The notes below the pieces were generated by a model that was given only the letters and a program-made list of their open reading frames with translations, had not been told where the DNA came from and searched no databases. Source: Pseudomonas sp. B21-028 (lineage in GTDB: Bacteria; Pseudomonadota; Gammaproteobacteria; Pseudomonadales; Pseudomonadaceae). Taken from it: a stretch of DNA of 64,000 bases. Below, one piece after another: positions 50,870-60,751 of the stretch. The stretch lies in contig NZ_CP087184.1 of assembly GCF_024749045.1 (NCBI RefSeq), forward strand, positions 310,001-374,000, written 5' to 3'. A program made the position numbers and the translations under genes. Numbering within the stretch: the first letter of the stretch is position 1; every line of letters starts with the position of its first letter.

Positions 50870-53091
50870 CGCTTGAACAGCCCCTTGAGCGCGTCTTTCA
50901 GCTCGGGACTGACCTTGTCGCCCAGCTTCTCGTCGATTTTGTCGCCGAGACGGTCGCCGGCCAGTTTTGCCGCGACCTTGCCCAGCCCGTCGTTGTCCAG
51001 GCGGCACGCCTTGGCGCCGAGTTCCAGCGGGCCACGGCAGCGCAGCGGCCATTCGACATCGACGTAGCGTTCGTTGACCTGGCAAGCCGGGTCGGGCATG
51101 TCGCTCTTGTCACCTTCGACGATGACGCCGACGCGGTAATCCATGCCAAGCACGCGCAGGTCGATGTCACCGTTGCCGTTGACGGTCATGCCTGGGATGC
51201 GGACTTTCAGGTCCGGGTTGCTGGCCACGCCATTGCGGAAAGTCAGGTTGCCGTCGAGTTGCTGGAACGGTGTGTCCTTGCCCCGGGGTTCGCCGCTGAG
51301 GCTCTTGCGGTTCAGCAGGGCGATGCCTTTGCACAGTTGCTGTTCGAGGTTGGCGTTGAGCAGCACTCCGTCGTTGATGACGAATCCGGCGTTGCCGTTG
51401 AGGCTTTCGACCAAGGCCTTCTGGCTGTTGCCGCTGGCGGTCACGGCGCTGTTGAGTGTCACCAGTCCCCTGACCGGCGGATTCTTGCCCTGGCTCTCGA
51501 TGATTTTCTCGGCCGGCACCCGGTTGATCCGGGTTTGCAGGCTCAACTGTGGCGTGGGCTGGCGTACATCCAGCGTGCCCTTGGCTTCGAAGTTGCCGTT
51601 GAACAGATCGCCCCGCAGGTTCTCCAGGGTCAGCAAGCCGCCTTGGCCGCTGGCCTTGAGGGCCGCATTCTGGATCGGCAGCTTGTCGAGGATCAGCTGG
51701 CCGAAAGTCAGGTCGGCATCAAGGTCCAGTTTACTCAGGCGTTCCACCGGAAAGAGTCGGTCGTTGCTCCAGGCGCCCTGGGTCGGAGCGTTCGGCAACG
51801 GGGTGGTGCCTGCGCCGGCCATGGCACTGGCCTCGGTATTGCTGACTTCCGCCTCGCGGGCGGCCTTGGCGCTGTTGGTCTCGGCGGACTTTGGCGGGAG
51901 ATAGCGATCAACGTTGAACGTGTCGGCCTTGAGTTGCGCGCGCAGGGACTGCTTGGCGAAGTCTTCCACGGCGATGCGACCGGTGAAGCTGCTGTCGTCG
52001 ACCTTCAGAGTGATGTTGTTGAGTTCGACGCTGGTGGGGGTGCCGGCGATACGACTGGCCAGTTCGACCTTGGTCAGGCTGCCTTCGCCCATGGCCGGCA
52101 GTTTCTGGCCGATACTGTCGACGAAGTTCGCCAGGTCGAATTGGGCAATCGATACGCCGCCGTTCAACTGCGGCGTCTTGTCGAGGTCGTTGACCTTCAG
52201 TTCACCCAAGGCGCGCAGCTGGTTCAGGGACAGCTTGATGCCGGTCCATTCGGCTACGTTCGCTGCCCTGTCCAGGAATAGCTGCCCCTGGGCGTTGAAA
52301 TTCAGGATCTTGCCCTGTAGCGGATCCCCGGTGACGTCGCCGGACAACTTCAGGTCTTCGAACTTGTAGCGCTGCAAGGCGCGTTCGAAGCGCAGTTCGC
52401 CGGTGACCTCGGTTCGCACGCGCACGGCTGGCTGGTTGCTGGACAGGAAGGCGGTCAGCTTGACCGGGATGTTGGTGGAATCGTGGACCGGGCCGGTGCT
52501 CAGTTGGATACTTTCTGCGCTGAACTGCTTACCGGTCTGTTCGTCGGTGTATTCGACCCGGGCGTTGTTCACGGTCAGGCTGTCGATGTCCAGGCGGGTC
52601 GGCTGGGCTGGTTTTTCCACCGGGGTACTGGTGGGCGGAGCAGGTTGGTCGGCTGGTGCCGTCGTGCCCGCCGTGGTTGTGGATGCGGGGGCCTTGCCGA
52701 TGTCTTCCCAGTTGCCGTGGCCGTTTTTGTCACGGTTGAGGCGCAGGTTCAGGCCTTCGACCCGCACGTCGCTCATCTGTACTTCCCGACGCAGCAGCGG
52801 CATTACCCGTACCGAAAGACCGAGCATCTGCAGGTCGGCGAAAGGTTGTGTCGGGTTGGCCAGCGTAGCGACGCTGGCTTCGTGCAATTCCAGACCCAAC
52901 CATGGGAACAGGCTCCAGCCGATGTCGCCATTGAGGGTCAGTTCAATGTGGGCTTTGTCACGGGCTATCTGGCGGATCTCTTCCTTATAGTCGTTGGGAT
53001 CGAAGAGGTGGGTCAGGGCAAAGCCCAAGGCCACAATGATCAGCAACAGCCCGAGAAGTACCAGACCCAGGATTTTGCCGAACGCTTTCAT
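50866..53091 (-). CDS. asmA: AsmA-family protein
   Basis: A 741-residue inner-membrane-anchored protein with a single N-terminal membrane segment (ILGLVLLGLLLIIVALGFAL) and a large periplasmic region. AsmA proteins are repeating-beta-groove lipid-transfer proteins affecting outer-membrane assembly. The N-terminal LTLNGDIGWSLFPWLGLELH and the late FQQLDGNLTFRNGV are typical. Two low-complexity Ala/Pro/Thr-rich linkers lie near residues 135-165 and 405-445. It leads the asmA-mutY-yggX operon. Confidence 0.9.
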   Translation of the reverse strand: MKAFGKILGLVLLGLLLIIVALGFALTHLFDPNDYKEEIRQIARDKAHIELTLNGDIGWSLFPWLGLELHEASVATLANPTQPFADLQMLGLSVRVMPLLRREVQMSDVRVEGLNLRLNRDKNGHGNWEDIGKAPASTTTAGTTAPADQPAPPTSTPVEKPAQPTRLDIDSLTVNNARVEYTDEQTGKQFSAESIQLSTGPVHDSTNIPVKLTAFLSSNQPAVRVRTEVTGELRFERALQRYKFEDLKLSGDVTGDPLQGKILNFNAQGQLFLDRAANVAEWTGIKLSLNQLRALGELKVNDLDKTPQLNGGVSIAQFDLANFVDSIGQKLPAMGEGSLTKVELASRIAGTPTSVELNNITLKVDDSSFTGRIAVEDFAKQSLRAQLKADTFNVDRYLPPKSAETNSAKAAREAEVSNTEASAMAGAGTTPLPNAPTQGAWSNDRLFPVERLSKLDLDADLTFGQLILDKLPIQNAALKASGQGGLLTLENLRGDLFNGNFEAKGTLDVRQPTPQLSLQTRINRVPAEKIIESQGKNPPVRGLVTLNSAVTASGNSQKALVESLNGNAGFVINDGVLLNANLEQQLCKGIALLNRKSLSGEPRGKDTPFQQLDGNLTFRNGVASNPDLKVRIPGMTVNGNGDIDLRVLGMDYRVGVIVEGDKSDMPDPACQVNERYVDVEWPLRCRGPLELGAKACRLDNDGLGKVAAKLAGDRLGDKIDEKLGDKVSPELKDALKGLFKR

Positions 53092-53182
53092 GGGCGAGTC
53101 CTTGTAGGTTGAGTTCAGAATTTGGCCTGCGAGTATAACGCCGTGGATTGCTGGTGCGTTGGGTGATCGTTTTCCGCGGCTC

Positions 53183-53581
53183 TCAACCTTCGTCCAGCGC
53201 CAGCTTCAACTTGGCTGCCAGGGCCTGGGCCATCAGATGTCCGGCGGGGGCCAGCAACCGCAGTTCGGCGTTCTCTTGGCGGGCCATCCGCTGCGCTTCG
53301 ACGACCAATCGCTGCGCTACGCCACGGCGACGGGTCAGGCTCCGTACGCACATCTGTGACAAGTGCCAGACGTTCTGGTGCCGTTGCAGGCGTGCGGCGC
53401 CAAGCAGTCGATCATTGAAGCGCGCTGCGATCAATGAGCCATCTTGCAGGTAATCCTGGATCAATCGAGAGGCATCGCCGGATGGCTCAAGCAGCCAGGG
53501 CGGGGCGTCCAGGTAGATCTTATGCAGGTCCTGCCAATCCTGGCCGGTGGCTTCAATCAGCTGCTCGACAACAATGGGCAT
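53183..53581 (-). CDS. GNAT-family protein, PanZ/PanM-like acetyl-CoA sensor
   Basis: A 132-residue GNAT-fold protein. MPIVVEQLIEATGQDWQDLH and the acetyl-CoA loop (QMCVRSLTRRRGVAQRLVVE) resemble the PanZ (PanM) group, which in E. coli matures the aspartate decarboxylase PanD and represses it when acetyl-CoA is high. CAGGA precedes the ATG. panD is not in the window, so the role is by similarity only; a general N-acetyltransferase is the alternative. Confidence 0.72.
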   Translation of the reverse strand: MPIVVEQLIEATGQDWQDLHKIYLDAPPWLLEPSGDASRLIQDYLQDGSLIAARFNDRLLGAARLQRHQNVWHLSQMCVRSLTRRRGVAQRLVVEAQRMARQENAELRLLAPAGHLMAQALAAKLKLALDEG

Positions 53582-53841
53582 GTAAATTCCTGAAAAATAA
53601 ATGACTTTCTTTCTACAGAAAGCAAACTGGGGCGCGATAAGACTGATGACATGAAAAAGGTGATATCACTTTGGTTCTTCTGTCACGCGCAAATGGTAAC
53701 CTTTACCCGTTCGCCCGTCCTTCTGCGACGTGATGTCACACCAATAGGAGCCTCACCAGAAAATACAGCCGAGCCTGCGTGCAAATAAGGCTGAGGGTGA
53801 AGCATGGCTGGCGGACCATTCTAACAATTGGGGGATACACT

Positions 53842-55503
53842 ATGAGCACGAGCACTACGGCCGGCGGCATTGCCGACCAGCCTGCGTTCCTCTCCAAGGA
53901 ACGTATCATCGCCAAGTCCGGCTTCAACCGCTGGCTGGTTCCACCGGCTGCGCTGGCCATTCACCTCTGCATCGGCATGGCCTACGGCTTCTCGGTGTTC
54001 TGGTTGCCGCTGTCCAAGGCCCTGGGTATCACCAAACCGGTGGCTTGCGCGCCGGACATGAGCTTCATCTCGCAAATCTTTTCGTCCCAATGCGACTGGC
54101 CGATTTCGATGCTCGGCTGGATCTACACCCTGTTCTTCATCTTCCTGGGTTGCTCGGCAGCCATCTGGGGCGGCTGGCTGGAACACGCCGGACCGCGCAA
54201 GGCAGGTGTCGTGTCGGCCTTGTGCTGGTGCGGCGGTCTGTTGATTTCCGCGCTGGGTATCTATACCCACCAGATCTGGCTGATGTGGGTCGGTTCCGGC
54301 GTGATCGGCGGTATCGGCCTGGGGCTGGGCTACATCTCCCCGGTGTCCACCCTGATCAAATGGTTCCCGGACAAGCGCGGCATGGCGACCGGCATGGCGA
54401 TCATGGGCTTTGGTGGCGGTGCGATGGTCGGTGCTCCGCTGGCTGCGGCGCTGATGAACCATTTCGCTTCGCCGACCGGTGTAGGCGTCTGGCAGAGCTT
54501 CCTGGTCATGGCCGCGATCTATTTCGTGTTCATGATCGGTGGTGCCTTGTCGTACCGCGTGCCACCGACCGGCTGGAAGCCTGAAGGCTGGACTCCTGCG
54601 CCGAAGAAAGCCGCGAGTTCGATGATTACCCATCGCCACGTTCATGTGAACGTGGCCTGGAAAACGCCGCAGTTCGTTTTGGTGTGGCTGGTACTGTGCC
54701 TGAACGTGTCCGCGGGTATCGGCATTATCGGCATGGCTTCGCCACTGTTGCAGGAAGTGTTCGGCGGCAAGCTGCTCGGCAACGACCTGCCTTTCGGCCA
54801 ACTGGACGCTGCCCAGCTGGGCCAGATTGCGACGATCGCGGCAGGCTTTACCGGTCTGCTGAGCCTGTTCAACATCGGTGGACGGTTTTTCTGGGCATCC
54901 TTCTCGGATTACCTGGGTCGCAAGAACACCTACTTTGTATTCTTCGCCCTGGGTGTTGCCCTGTACTCGCTGATCCCGAACCTCGGTCACCTGGGCAGCA
55001 TCGCGCTGTTCGTGGCGGCGTTCTGCATCATCCTGTCGATGTACGGCGGCGGTTTCTCCACTGTGCCGGCCTACCTGGCGGACCTGTTCGGTACGCAAAT
55101 GGTCGGCGCTATCCACGGTCGCCTGTTGACCGCCTGGGCTGCGGCCGGCGTGCTGGGGCCGGTACTGGTGAACTACCTGCGTGAATATCAGCTGAGCATC
55201 GGCGTTGAACGTGCCGCGGCCTATGACATCACTCTGTATATCCTCGCCGGCCTGCTGGTGCTGGGCTTCCTGTGCAACCTGATGGTTCGCCCGGTCGCCG
55301 ACAAGTACTTCATGACCGATGCCGAACTGGCCGCCGAACAGGCGCTGGGCCATGACAAAGGCGCCGACAGCAGCACTTCGCTGGAATGGAAAGCCGCACC
55401 GGGCACCAAGCTCCTGGCGGTCGCCGCCTGGCTGGTGGTGGGCATTCCGTTGGCATGGGGTGTGTGGGTGACCCTGCAGAAGACGGCGGTGTTGTTCCAC
55501 TAA
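53842..55503 (+). CDS. OFA-family MFS transporter (oxalate/formate antiporter-like)
   Basis: A 553-residue major facilitator with about twelve membrane segments. Signatures are HLCIGMAYGFSVFWLPLSK in helix 1, GVIGGIGLGLGYISPVSTLIKWFPDKRGMATG in the OFA motif region, and GRFFWASFSDYLGRKNTYFV (motif A repeat). OFA members exchange organic anions such as oxalate/formate. The C-terminal hydrophobic tail (LAVAAWLVVGIPLAWGVWV) is an extra membrane segment found in the longer OFA proteins. The start at 53842 was chosen over an upstream one lacking conservation. Confidence 0.88.
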   Translation: MSTSTTAGGIADQPAFLSKERIIAKSGFNRWLVPPAALAIHLCIGMAYGFSVFWLPLSKALGITKPVACAPDMSFISQIFSSQCDWPISMLGWIYTLFFIFLGCSAAIWGGWLEHAGPRKAGVVSALCWCGGLLISALGIYTHQIWLMWVGSGVIGGIGLGLGYISPVSTLIKWFPDKRGMATGMAIMGFGGGAMVGAPLAAALMNHFASPTGVGVWQSFLVMAAIYFVFMIGGALSYRVPPTGWKPEGWTPAPKKAASSMITHRHVHVNVAWKTPQFVLVWLVLCLNVSAGIGIIGMASPLLQEVFGGKLLGNDLPFGQLDAAQLGQIATIAAGFTGLLSLFNIGGRFFWASFSDYLGRKNTYFVFFALGVALYSLIPNLGHLGSIALFVAAFCIILSMYGGGFSTVPAYLADLFGTQMVGAIHGRLLTAWAAAGVLGPVLVNYLREYQLSIGVERAAAYDITLYILAGLLVLGFLCNLMVRPVADKYFMTDAELAAEQALGHDKGADSSTSLEWKAAPGTKLLAVAAWLVVGIPLAWGVWVTLQKTAVLFH

Positions 55504-55543
55504 GCAATATCGAGGCGATCCCGGAACCATCGGTTTCGGGTGA

Positions 55544-55636
55544 TCCTGTGGGAGCGAGCCTGCTCGCGATAGCGGTGGGTCAGTCAATGATGACTCGACT
55601 GATCCACCGCTATCGCGAGCAGGCTCGCTCCCACAT
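55544..55636. repeat. Paired REP palindrome
   Basis: TCCTGTGGGAGCGAGCCTGC at the left is mirrored by GCAGGCTCGCTCCCACA at the right, with GATAGCGGTGG/CCACCGCTATC inner arms, between the transporter gene and hisB. Confidence 0.85.
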
Positions 55637-55803
55637 TTGTTTCTGGCTGATGGCAAAACCTGCTTCCGTCACTTGTATGGACATGTCTAACCCCGACAGG
55701 TCGGGCAACACCCCGTCAGTGATATCGTCTCTCGTGTTTCTGTTTGTCGCTCGCGCCCCTATAATGGCTGCCTTTTTCGCCCAATGATTTTGCGGAGCTG
55801 GTG

Positions 55804-56397
55804 ATGGCCGAACGTAAGGCGTCTGTCGAGCGCGACACTCTGGAAACCCAGATCAAAGCCTCGATCAACCTGGATGGCACCGGAAAGGCCCGGTTTGATA
55901 TCGGCGTGCCTTTTCTTGAGCACATGCTGGACCAGATCGCCCGTCACGGGCTGATCGACCTGGACATCGTCAGCAAGGGCGACCTGCATATCGACGACCA
56001 CCACACGGTGGAAGACGTCGGTATCACCCTGGGACAGGCCTTCACCCAGGCCATCGGCGACAAGAAGGGCATCCGTCGCTACGGCCACGCTTACGTGCCG
56101 CTCGATGAAGCACTGTCGCGGGTGGTCATCGACTTCTCTGGTCGTCCTGGCCTGCAAATGCACGTGCCGTACACCCGCGCTACCGTCGGCGGCTTCGATG
56201 TCGACCTGTTCCAGGAGTTCTTCCAGGGCTTCGTCAACCACGCCAACGTGACCCTGCACATCGACAACCTGCGCGGGCACAACACCCACCACCAGATCGA
56301 AACCGTGTTCAAGGCTTTCGGCCGCGCCCTGCGCATGGCCGTGGAACTCGATGACCGCATGGCCGGGCAGATGCCCTCCACCAAGGGCGTCCTGTAA
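55804..56397 (+). CDS. hisB: Imidazoleglycerol-phosphate dehydratase HisB
   Basis: A 197-residue monofunctional HisB (without the phosphatase domain of E. coli). Signatures are [20 protein letters not shown], then [19 protein letters not shown] [18 protein letters not shown] and the second repeat [20 protein letters not shown] with the paired metal-binding histidines. It catalyses step seven of histidine synthesis. The start at 55804 follows GCGGAG. Its stop shares one base with the hisH start. Confidence 0.96.
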   Translation: MAERKASVERDTLETQIKASINLDGTGKARFDIGVPFLEHMLDQIARHGLIDLDIVSKGDLHIDDHHTVEDVGITLGQAFTQAIGDKKGIRRYGHAYVPLDEALSRVVIDFSGRPGLQMHVPYTRATVGGFDVDLFQEFFQGFVNHANVTLHIDNLRGHNTHHQIETVFKAFGRALRMAVELDDRMAGQMPSTKGVL

Positions 56398-57035
56398 TGC
56401 AGACGGTTGCGGTTATCGACTACGGTATGGGCAACCTGCATTCGGTGGCCAAGGCCCTTGAGCATGTGGGCGCCGGCAAGGTGCTGATCACCAGCGATGC
56501 CGACGTGATTCGCGAAGCCGACCGGGTGGTATTCCCCGGTGTCGGTGCGATTCGCGATTGCATGGCCGAGATCCGTCGCCTGGGCTTCGACTCGCTGGTC
56601 CACGAAGTCAGCCAGGATCGTCCGTTCCTCGGCATCTGCGTGGGCATGCAGGCTTTGCTCGAGCGCAGCGAAGAGAACACCGGCGTCGATTGCATCGGCA
56701 TGTTCCCGGGGCAGGTGAAGTTCTTCGGCAAGGACCTGCACGAAGACGCCGAACACCTGAAAGTCCCGCACATGGGCTGGAACGAAGTGAAGCAGGCGGT
56801 GGATCACCCGCTGTGGCACAACATTCCGGACCTGGCGCGCTTCTACTTCGTGCACAGCTACTACATCGCGGCCGGCAATGCGCGGCAGGTGGTGGGCAGC
56901 GGTCACTATGGCGTCGATTTCGCCGCAGCCCTGGCCGATGGGTCGCGATTCGCCGTGCAGTTCCACCCGGAGAAGAGCCACACCCATGGCCTGCAACTGC
57001 TGCAGAATTTCGCCGCGTGGGATGGCCGCTGGTAA
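56397..57035 (+). CDS. hisH: Imidazole glycerol phosphate synthase subunit HisH
   Basis: A 212-residue class I glutamine amidotransferase that supplies ammonia to HisF. The nucleophile cysteine is in FLGICVGMQ, and the His-Glu pair is in [15 protein letters not shown]. It acts as the HisH-HisF heterodimer; the hisF gene is 1.1 kb downstream. One-base overlaps with hisB and the DUF2164 gene show coupled translation. Confidence 0.96.
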   Translation: MQTVAVIDYGMGNLHSVAKALEHVGAGKVLITSDADVIREADRVVFPGVGAIRDCMAEIRRLGFDSLVHEVSQDRPFLGICVGMQALLERSEENTGVDCIGMFPGQVKFFGKDLHEDAEHLKVPHMGWNEVKQAVDHPLWHNIPDLARFYFVHSYYIAAGNARQVVGSGHYGVDFAAALADGSRFAVQFHPEKSHTHGLQLLQNFAAWDGRW

Positions 57036-57292
57036 TGGCGCGCAAGAAACCGCCAATCCTCACCCTCACGCCCGAGCAGGAGAGTGAGGCGAACCGCAAG
57101 ATCCAGCGGTTCATGGAGGATCGTTTCGAACTGGACCTGGGTTCGTTCGAGGCGGCGGAAATTCTTGACCTGTTTACCCGCGAAATTGCTCCGCACTATT
57201 ACAACAGGGCGATTTTCGACGTGCAGGCGCACCTTAAGGAAAGGTTCGAAAGCATCGAAAGCGACCTGTGGGCACTCGAAAAAAGCAGTTGA
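57035..57292 (+). CDS. DUF2164 family small protein within the his operon
   Basis: An 85-residue protein ([20 protein letters not shown], then DRFELDLGSFEAAEILDLFT and HYYNRAIFDVQAHLKERF). The family is conserved in Pseudomonas at this position but has no known function. Its ATG overlaps the hisH stop by one base, so it is translated with the his genes. It is followed by a tandem-repeat spacer before hisA. Confidence 0.85.
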   Translation: MARKKPPILTLTPEQESEANRKIQRFMEDRFELDLGSFEAAEILDLFTREIAPHYYNRAIFDVQAHLKERFESIESDLWALEKSS

Positions 57293-57368
57293 AAGCTTCA
57301 AGCTTCAAGCTGCAAGAGAGAAACATAAACGCATGCTTGCAGCTTGTGGCTCGCAGCTTGTGGCTCTT
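57293..57368. repeat. Short tandem/inverted GCTTCAAGCT-type repeat inside the his operon
   Basis: AGCTTCAAGCTTCAAGCTGC-AAG is followed by GCTTGCAGCTTGTGGC and CGCAGCTTGTGGCTC; the two halves are complementary (CAAGCTGCAAG against CTTGCAGCTTG) and can form a hairpin in the mRNA between DUF2164 and hisA. Confidence 0.75.
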
Positions 57369-57385
57369 TTGACGAAGGAAAAAGC

Positions 57386-58123
57386 ATGCTGATTATCCCC
57401 GCTATCGATCTCAAGGACGGCGCTTGCGTACGTCTGCGTCAGGGCCGGATGGAAGACTCCACGGTATTTTCCGATGATCCGGTGAGCATGGCCGCCAAGT
57501 GGGTGGAAGGTGGCTGCCGTCGCCTGCATCTGGTCGACCTGAACGGCGCCTTCGAAGGGCAGCCGGTGAACGGTGAAGTGGTCACCGCCATCGCCAGGCG
57601 CTACCCGAACCTGCCGATCCAGATCGGCGGCGGTATTCGTTCGCTGGAAACCATCGAGCATTACGTCAAGGCCGGCGTCAGCTATGTGATCATCGGCACC
57701 AAGGCCGTCAAGGAGCCTGAGTTCGTCGCCGAAGCCTGCCGCGCCTTTCCGGGCAAGGTCATCGTCGGCCTGGACGCCAAGGACGGTTTCGTCGCCACTG
57801 ATGGCTGGGCTGAAGTCAGCACCGTGCAGGTGATCGACCTGGCCAGGCGCTTCGAGGCTGACGGCGTGTCTGCCATTGTCTACACCGACATCGCCAAAGA
57901 CGGCATGATGCAGGGCTGCAATGTCCCGTTCACCGCTGCCCTGGCCGCGGCCACGAAGATCCCGGTCATCGCCTCCGGCGGTATCCACAACCTGGGCGAC
58001 ATCAAGACGCTGCTCGACGCCAAGGCGCCCGGCATCATCGGTGCGATCACCGGTCGCGCGATTTATGAAGGCACCCTGGACGTCGCCGAGGCTCAGGCCT
58101 TCTGCGATTCTTACACAGGCTGA
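57386..58123 (+). CDS. hisA: ProFAR isomerase HisA
   Basis: A 245-residue TIM-barrel enzyme of histidine synthesis. The N-terminal [19 protein letters not shown] carries the catalytic aspartate (D8 in AIDLKDG), the first phosphate-binding half is [13 protein letters not shown], the second catalytic aspartate is in [13 protein letters not shown], and the second phosphate site is [11 protein letters not shown]. The ATG at 57386 follows AAGGAA. It is nine bases upstream of hisF. Confidence 0.96.
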   Translation: MLIIPAIDLKDGACVRLRQGRMEDSTVFSDDPVSMAAKWVEGGCRRLHLVDLNGAFEGQPVNGEVVTAIARRYPNLPIQIGGGIRSLETIEHYVKAGVSYVIIGTKAVKEPEFVAEACRAFPGKVIVGLDAKDGFVATDGWAEVSTVQVIDLARRFEADGVSAIVYTDIAKDGMMQGCNVPFTAALAAATKIPVIASGGIHNLGDIKTLLDAKAPGIIGAITGRAIYEGTLDVAEAQAFCDSYTG

Positions 58124-58132
58124 GGACTCATC

Positions 58133-58903
58133 ATGGCGCTGGCCAAACGCATCATCCCTTGCCTGGACGTGGATAACGGCCGGGTGGTCAAGGGCGTCAA
58201 GTTCGAGAACATCCGTGACGCCGGCGACCCGGTGGAAATCGCCCGTCGCTACGACGAGCAGGGCGCGGACGAGATTACCTTCCTGGACATCACGGCCAGC
58301 GTCGATGGCCGCGATACCACGCTGCATACCGTCGAGCGCATGGCCAGCCAGGTCTTCATCCCGCTGACCGTGGGCGGTGGCGTGCGCACCGTGCAAGACA
58401 TCCGCAACCTGCTCAACGCCGGTGCGGACAAGGTGTCGATCAACACCGCGGCCGTGTTCAATCCTGAATTCGTCGGCGAGGCCGCCGAGCGTTTCGGCTC
58501 GCAGTGCATTGTCGTGGCGATCGATGCGAAGAAGGTGTCCGGCCCGGGCGAACCTCCGCGCTGGGAAATCTTCACCCACGGCGGCCGCAAGCCCACCGGC
58601 CTCGACGCCGTCGAGTGGGCGAAGAAGATGGAAAGCCTGGGCGCCGGTGAGATCCTGCTGACCAGCATGGACCAGGACGGCATGAAGAACGGTTTCGACC
58701 TGGGCGTCACCCGCGCCATCAGCGATGCCCTGGGCATCCCGGTGATTGCCTCCGGCGGTGTCGGCAACCTGCAACACCTGGCCGACGGCATTCTCGAAGG
58801 CCACGCCAGCGCAGTGCTGGCGGCGAGCATTTTCCACTTTGGCGAATACACCGTGCCGGAAGCCAAGGCCTACATGGCACAGCGCGGTATCTGCATTCGC
58901 TGA
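58133..58903 (+). CDS. hisF: Imidazole glycerol phosphate synthase subunit HisF
   Basis: A 256-residue TIM barrel (cyclase). Catalytic aspartates are in [15 protein letters not shown] (D11) and [15 protein letters not shown]; phosphate-binding loops are [12 protein letters not shown] and [12 protein letters not shown]. It pairs with HisH to make IGP and AICAR. It closes the visible hisB-hisH-DUF2164-hisA-hisF segment. Confidence 0.97.
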   Translation: MALAKRIIPCLDVDNGRVVKGVKFENIRDAGDPVEIARRYDEQGADEITFLDITASVDGRDTTLHTVERMASQVFIPLTVGGGVRTVQDIRNLLNAGADKVSINTAAVFNPEFVGEAAERFGSQCIVVAIDAKKVSGPGEPPRWEIFTHGGRKPTGLDAVEWAKKMESLGAGEILLTSMDQDGMKNGFDLGVTRAISDALGIPVIASGGVGNLQHLADGILEGHASAVLAASIFHFGEYTVPEAKAYMAQRGICIR

Positions 58904-58966
58904 TCGCTGGACACCATGGCGGGCCCAAGGCACTCTTGGGCACACCATGGATTGCGGTAGCCCGAC

Positions 58967-59713
58967 ATGCTCAAACGCCTCGTTCTTGCCCTTGCCGGTG
59001 CCACGTTGCTGCTCGCAGGGACCGCCCGCGCCGCCGATACGTCGCTGGTACTACTGACGGAAAACTTCCCGCCGTACAACATGGCCAAGAACGGCAAGAA
59101 CTTCGCCCAGGACGAGAACATCCATGGCATCGCCGTTGATATCGTCCGCGAGATCTTCAAGCGCGCCGATATCAGCTACAGCCTGACACTGCGTTTTCCC
59201 TGGGAACGCATCTATAAGCTTGCCCTGGAAAATCCCGGCTACGGTGTGTTTGTCATGGCGCGGTTGCCGGAGCGTGAAGCGCTTTTCAAATGGGTCGGCC
59301 CCATCGGTCCGGACGACTGGATCATGCTTGCCAGGGCGGACAGCAAGATTGCCCTTAACTCGTTGGAGCAGGCGCGCCAGTACAAAATCGGCGCCTACAA
59401 GGGCGACGCGATTGCCGAGACACTGGGCAAGCAAGGGTTGAATCCAATTGTTGTGCTGCGCGATCAGGACAACGCCAAAAAACTGGTCAACGGTCAAATC
59501 GACTTGTGGGCCACCGGCGACCCGGCCGGGCGTTACCTGGCTCGCCAGGAAGGCGTGAACGATCTCAAGACCGTGCTGCGATTCAACAGTGCCGAGTTGT
59601 ACCTGGCGCTGAACAAGGATGTGCCCGACGATGTGGTCGCACGGCTGCAAAAAGCCCTGGATGAGCTGCGCAAGGAAGGTACGGTGGACGTGATCATGGC
59701 GCGCTATCTCTGA
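58967..59713 (+). CDS. Periplasmic solute-binding protein (family 3-like)
   Basis: A 248-residue secreted protein with signal peptide MLKRLVLALAGATLLLAGTA and cleavage near ARAA. It has the binding-protein pattern SLVLLTENFPPYNMAKNG, VDIVREIFKRADISY and RFPWERIYKLALENPGYGVF, as in Pseudomonas family 3 solute-binding proteins not linked to a transporter. No permease gene adjoins it. It follows hisF in the same direction, as in P. aeruginosa (PA5139-PA5140). Ligand unknown. Confidence 0.85.
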   Translation: MLKRLVLALAGATLLLAGTARAADTSLVLLTENFPPYNMAKNGKNFAQDENIHGIAVDIVREIFKRADISYSLTLRFPWERIYKLALENPGYGVFVMARLPEREALFKWVGPIGPDDWIMLARADSKIALNSLEQARQYKIGAYKGDAIAETLGKQGLNPIVVLRDQDNAKKLVNGQIDLWATGDPAGRYLARQEGVNDLKTVLRFNSAELYLALNKDVPDDVVARLQKALDELRKEGTVDVIMARYL

Positions 59714-59756
59714 GAGATTTGCCGGCCCGTCTGGCCCCATCGTCGGATCGCCGCCC

Positions 59757-59908
59757 TGAGCAGGCTCGCTCCCACATTGGCGGCGGTGACCGCATTATCT
59801 GAAACGCCCTCGATCCCCCTGTGGGAGCGGGCTTGCTCGCGAAGGCGTCATGTCAGCCAATATCAAATTGACTGATACACCGCTTTCGCGAGCAAGCCCG
59901 CTCCCACA
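59757..59908. repeat. REP cluster (one half plus one pair)
   Basis: A half element (TGAGCAGGCTCGCTCCCACA, 59757-59776) is followed by a full pair (GTGGGAGCGGGCTTGCTCGC to its complement, 59816-59908), the latter of the GCGGGCTTGC variant. Confidence 0.85.
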
Positions 59909-59967
59909 GATGATCGAGTCTGGCCGAGCCTGCTCCGGGCGGCGATCCGACGATTGCCGCGACGCGG

Positions 59968-60750
59968 TTATCGATACACCCCATCTTTCCCATGCCCTGT
60001 CATCGCCCGATTGCTGCGCAGGCTGATCATCGACTTGATATCGATCCATTCAATGCCCTGGGCCTTGAGCCGGGGCAGTTCGCGTTCGAGCACCGCCAGG
60101 GTCTGCGGGTAGGGATGACCGATCATCACGGCCGAACCCTGGCGGCGGGCCAGGTCGATGGCGGTCTGTAGCTGGTGGGCGATGGCGGCTTCAGTGCGCT
60201 CGTCGTCGAGGAATACATCCCGCGACACGCTCGCGAGGCCAATCTTCTGGGCTTCGGCGGCGGCGACGGTCTGGGCGCTGGTGCGGCTGTCCACGAAGAA
60301 CTTGTGCCGCTGTTGCAAGTCCGCCATCAGCCACGCCATGGCTTGGGGCTGGGCGGTCATGCGGCTGCCCATGTGGTTGTTGATCCCGCTGGTATAGGGC
60401 ACGGCGGCGAACGCGGCGTCGAGGCGTTTTCCCAGCTCTTCAATCGATAGCTCGGGATGCCAGGCGAACGGCCCGGTCGCCGGGTCCATGGGCATGTGCA
60501 GCATGACGATCTTGCCGGCGCGGTGAGCCTCGCGGGCGAATTCGGCGGCGTGGGGCGTGTCGGGCATGATCGCGGTGGCGACTGGGCCGGGAAGCGCCAA
60601 TACCCGGCGATCCCGGGGCAGGTTTTGCCCCAGGTCGTCGATGATCAGGCTCAGGTAGGCCTTGTGTGGTGAAGCCGTGGGTGTGTCGGGCGCTGCAAAA
60701 GCAGCGCTCGCCAGGCAGCACAACAGGCCGAGGATGAAGCGCCGGCGCAT
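59968..60750 (-). CDS. Divergent polysaccharide deacetylase family protein
   Basis: A 260-residue exported protein (signal peptide MRRRFILGLLCCLASAAFA) of the divergent NodB-related group. Motifs are LSLIIDDLGQNLPRDR with the aspartate pair, VMLHMPMDP, INNHMGSRMT and the C-terminal GSAVMIGHPYPQTL. Presumably acts on periplasmic glycans or peptidoglycan. It starts one base after the ctpA stop, so it is read with ctpA and envC. Confidence 0.85.
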   Translation of the reverse strand: MRRRFILGLLCCLASAAFAAPDTPTASPHKAYLSLIIDDLGQNLPRDRRVLALPGPVATAIMPDTPHAAEFAREAHRAGKIVMLHMPMDPATGPFAWHPELSIEELGKRLDAAFAAVPYTSGINNHMGSRMTAQPQAMAWLMADLQQRHKFFVDSRTSAQTVAAAEAQKIGLASVSRDVFLDDERTEAAIAHQLQTAIDLARRQGSAVMIGHPYPQTLAVLERELPRLKAQGIEWIDIKSMISLRSNRAMTGHGKDGVYR

Positions 60751-60751
60751 C

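Noticed and set aside
53821..55656. A 611-codon open frame antisense to the OFA transporter gene
   Set aside because: It mirrors the real transporter, has no family resemblance and is the usual by-product of GC-rich codon use.
57305..58948. A 547-codon frame antisense to hisA and hisF
   Set aside because: Both strands cannot be genes here; hisA and hisF carry all catalytic motifs, and the antisense product is low-complexity.
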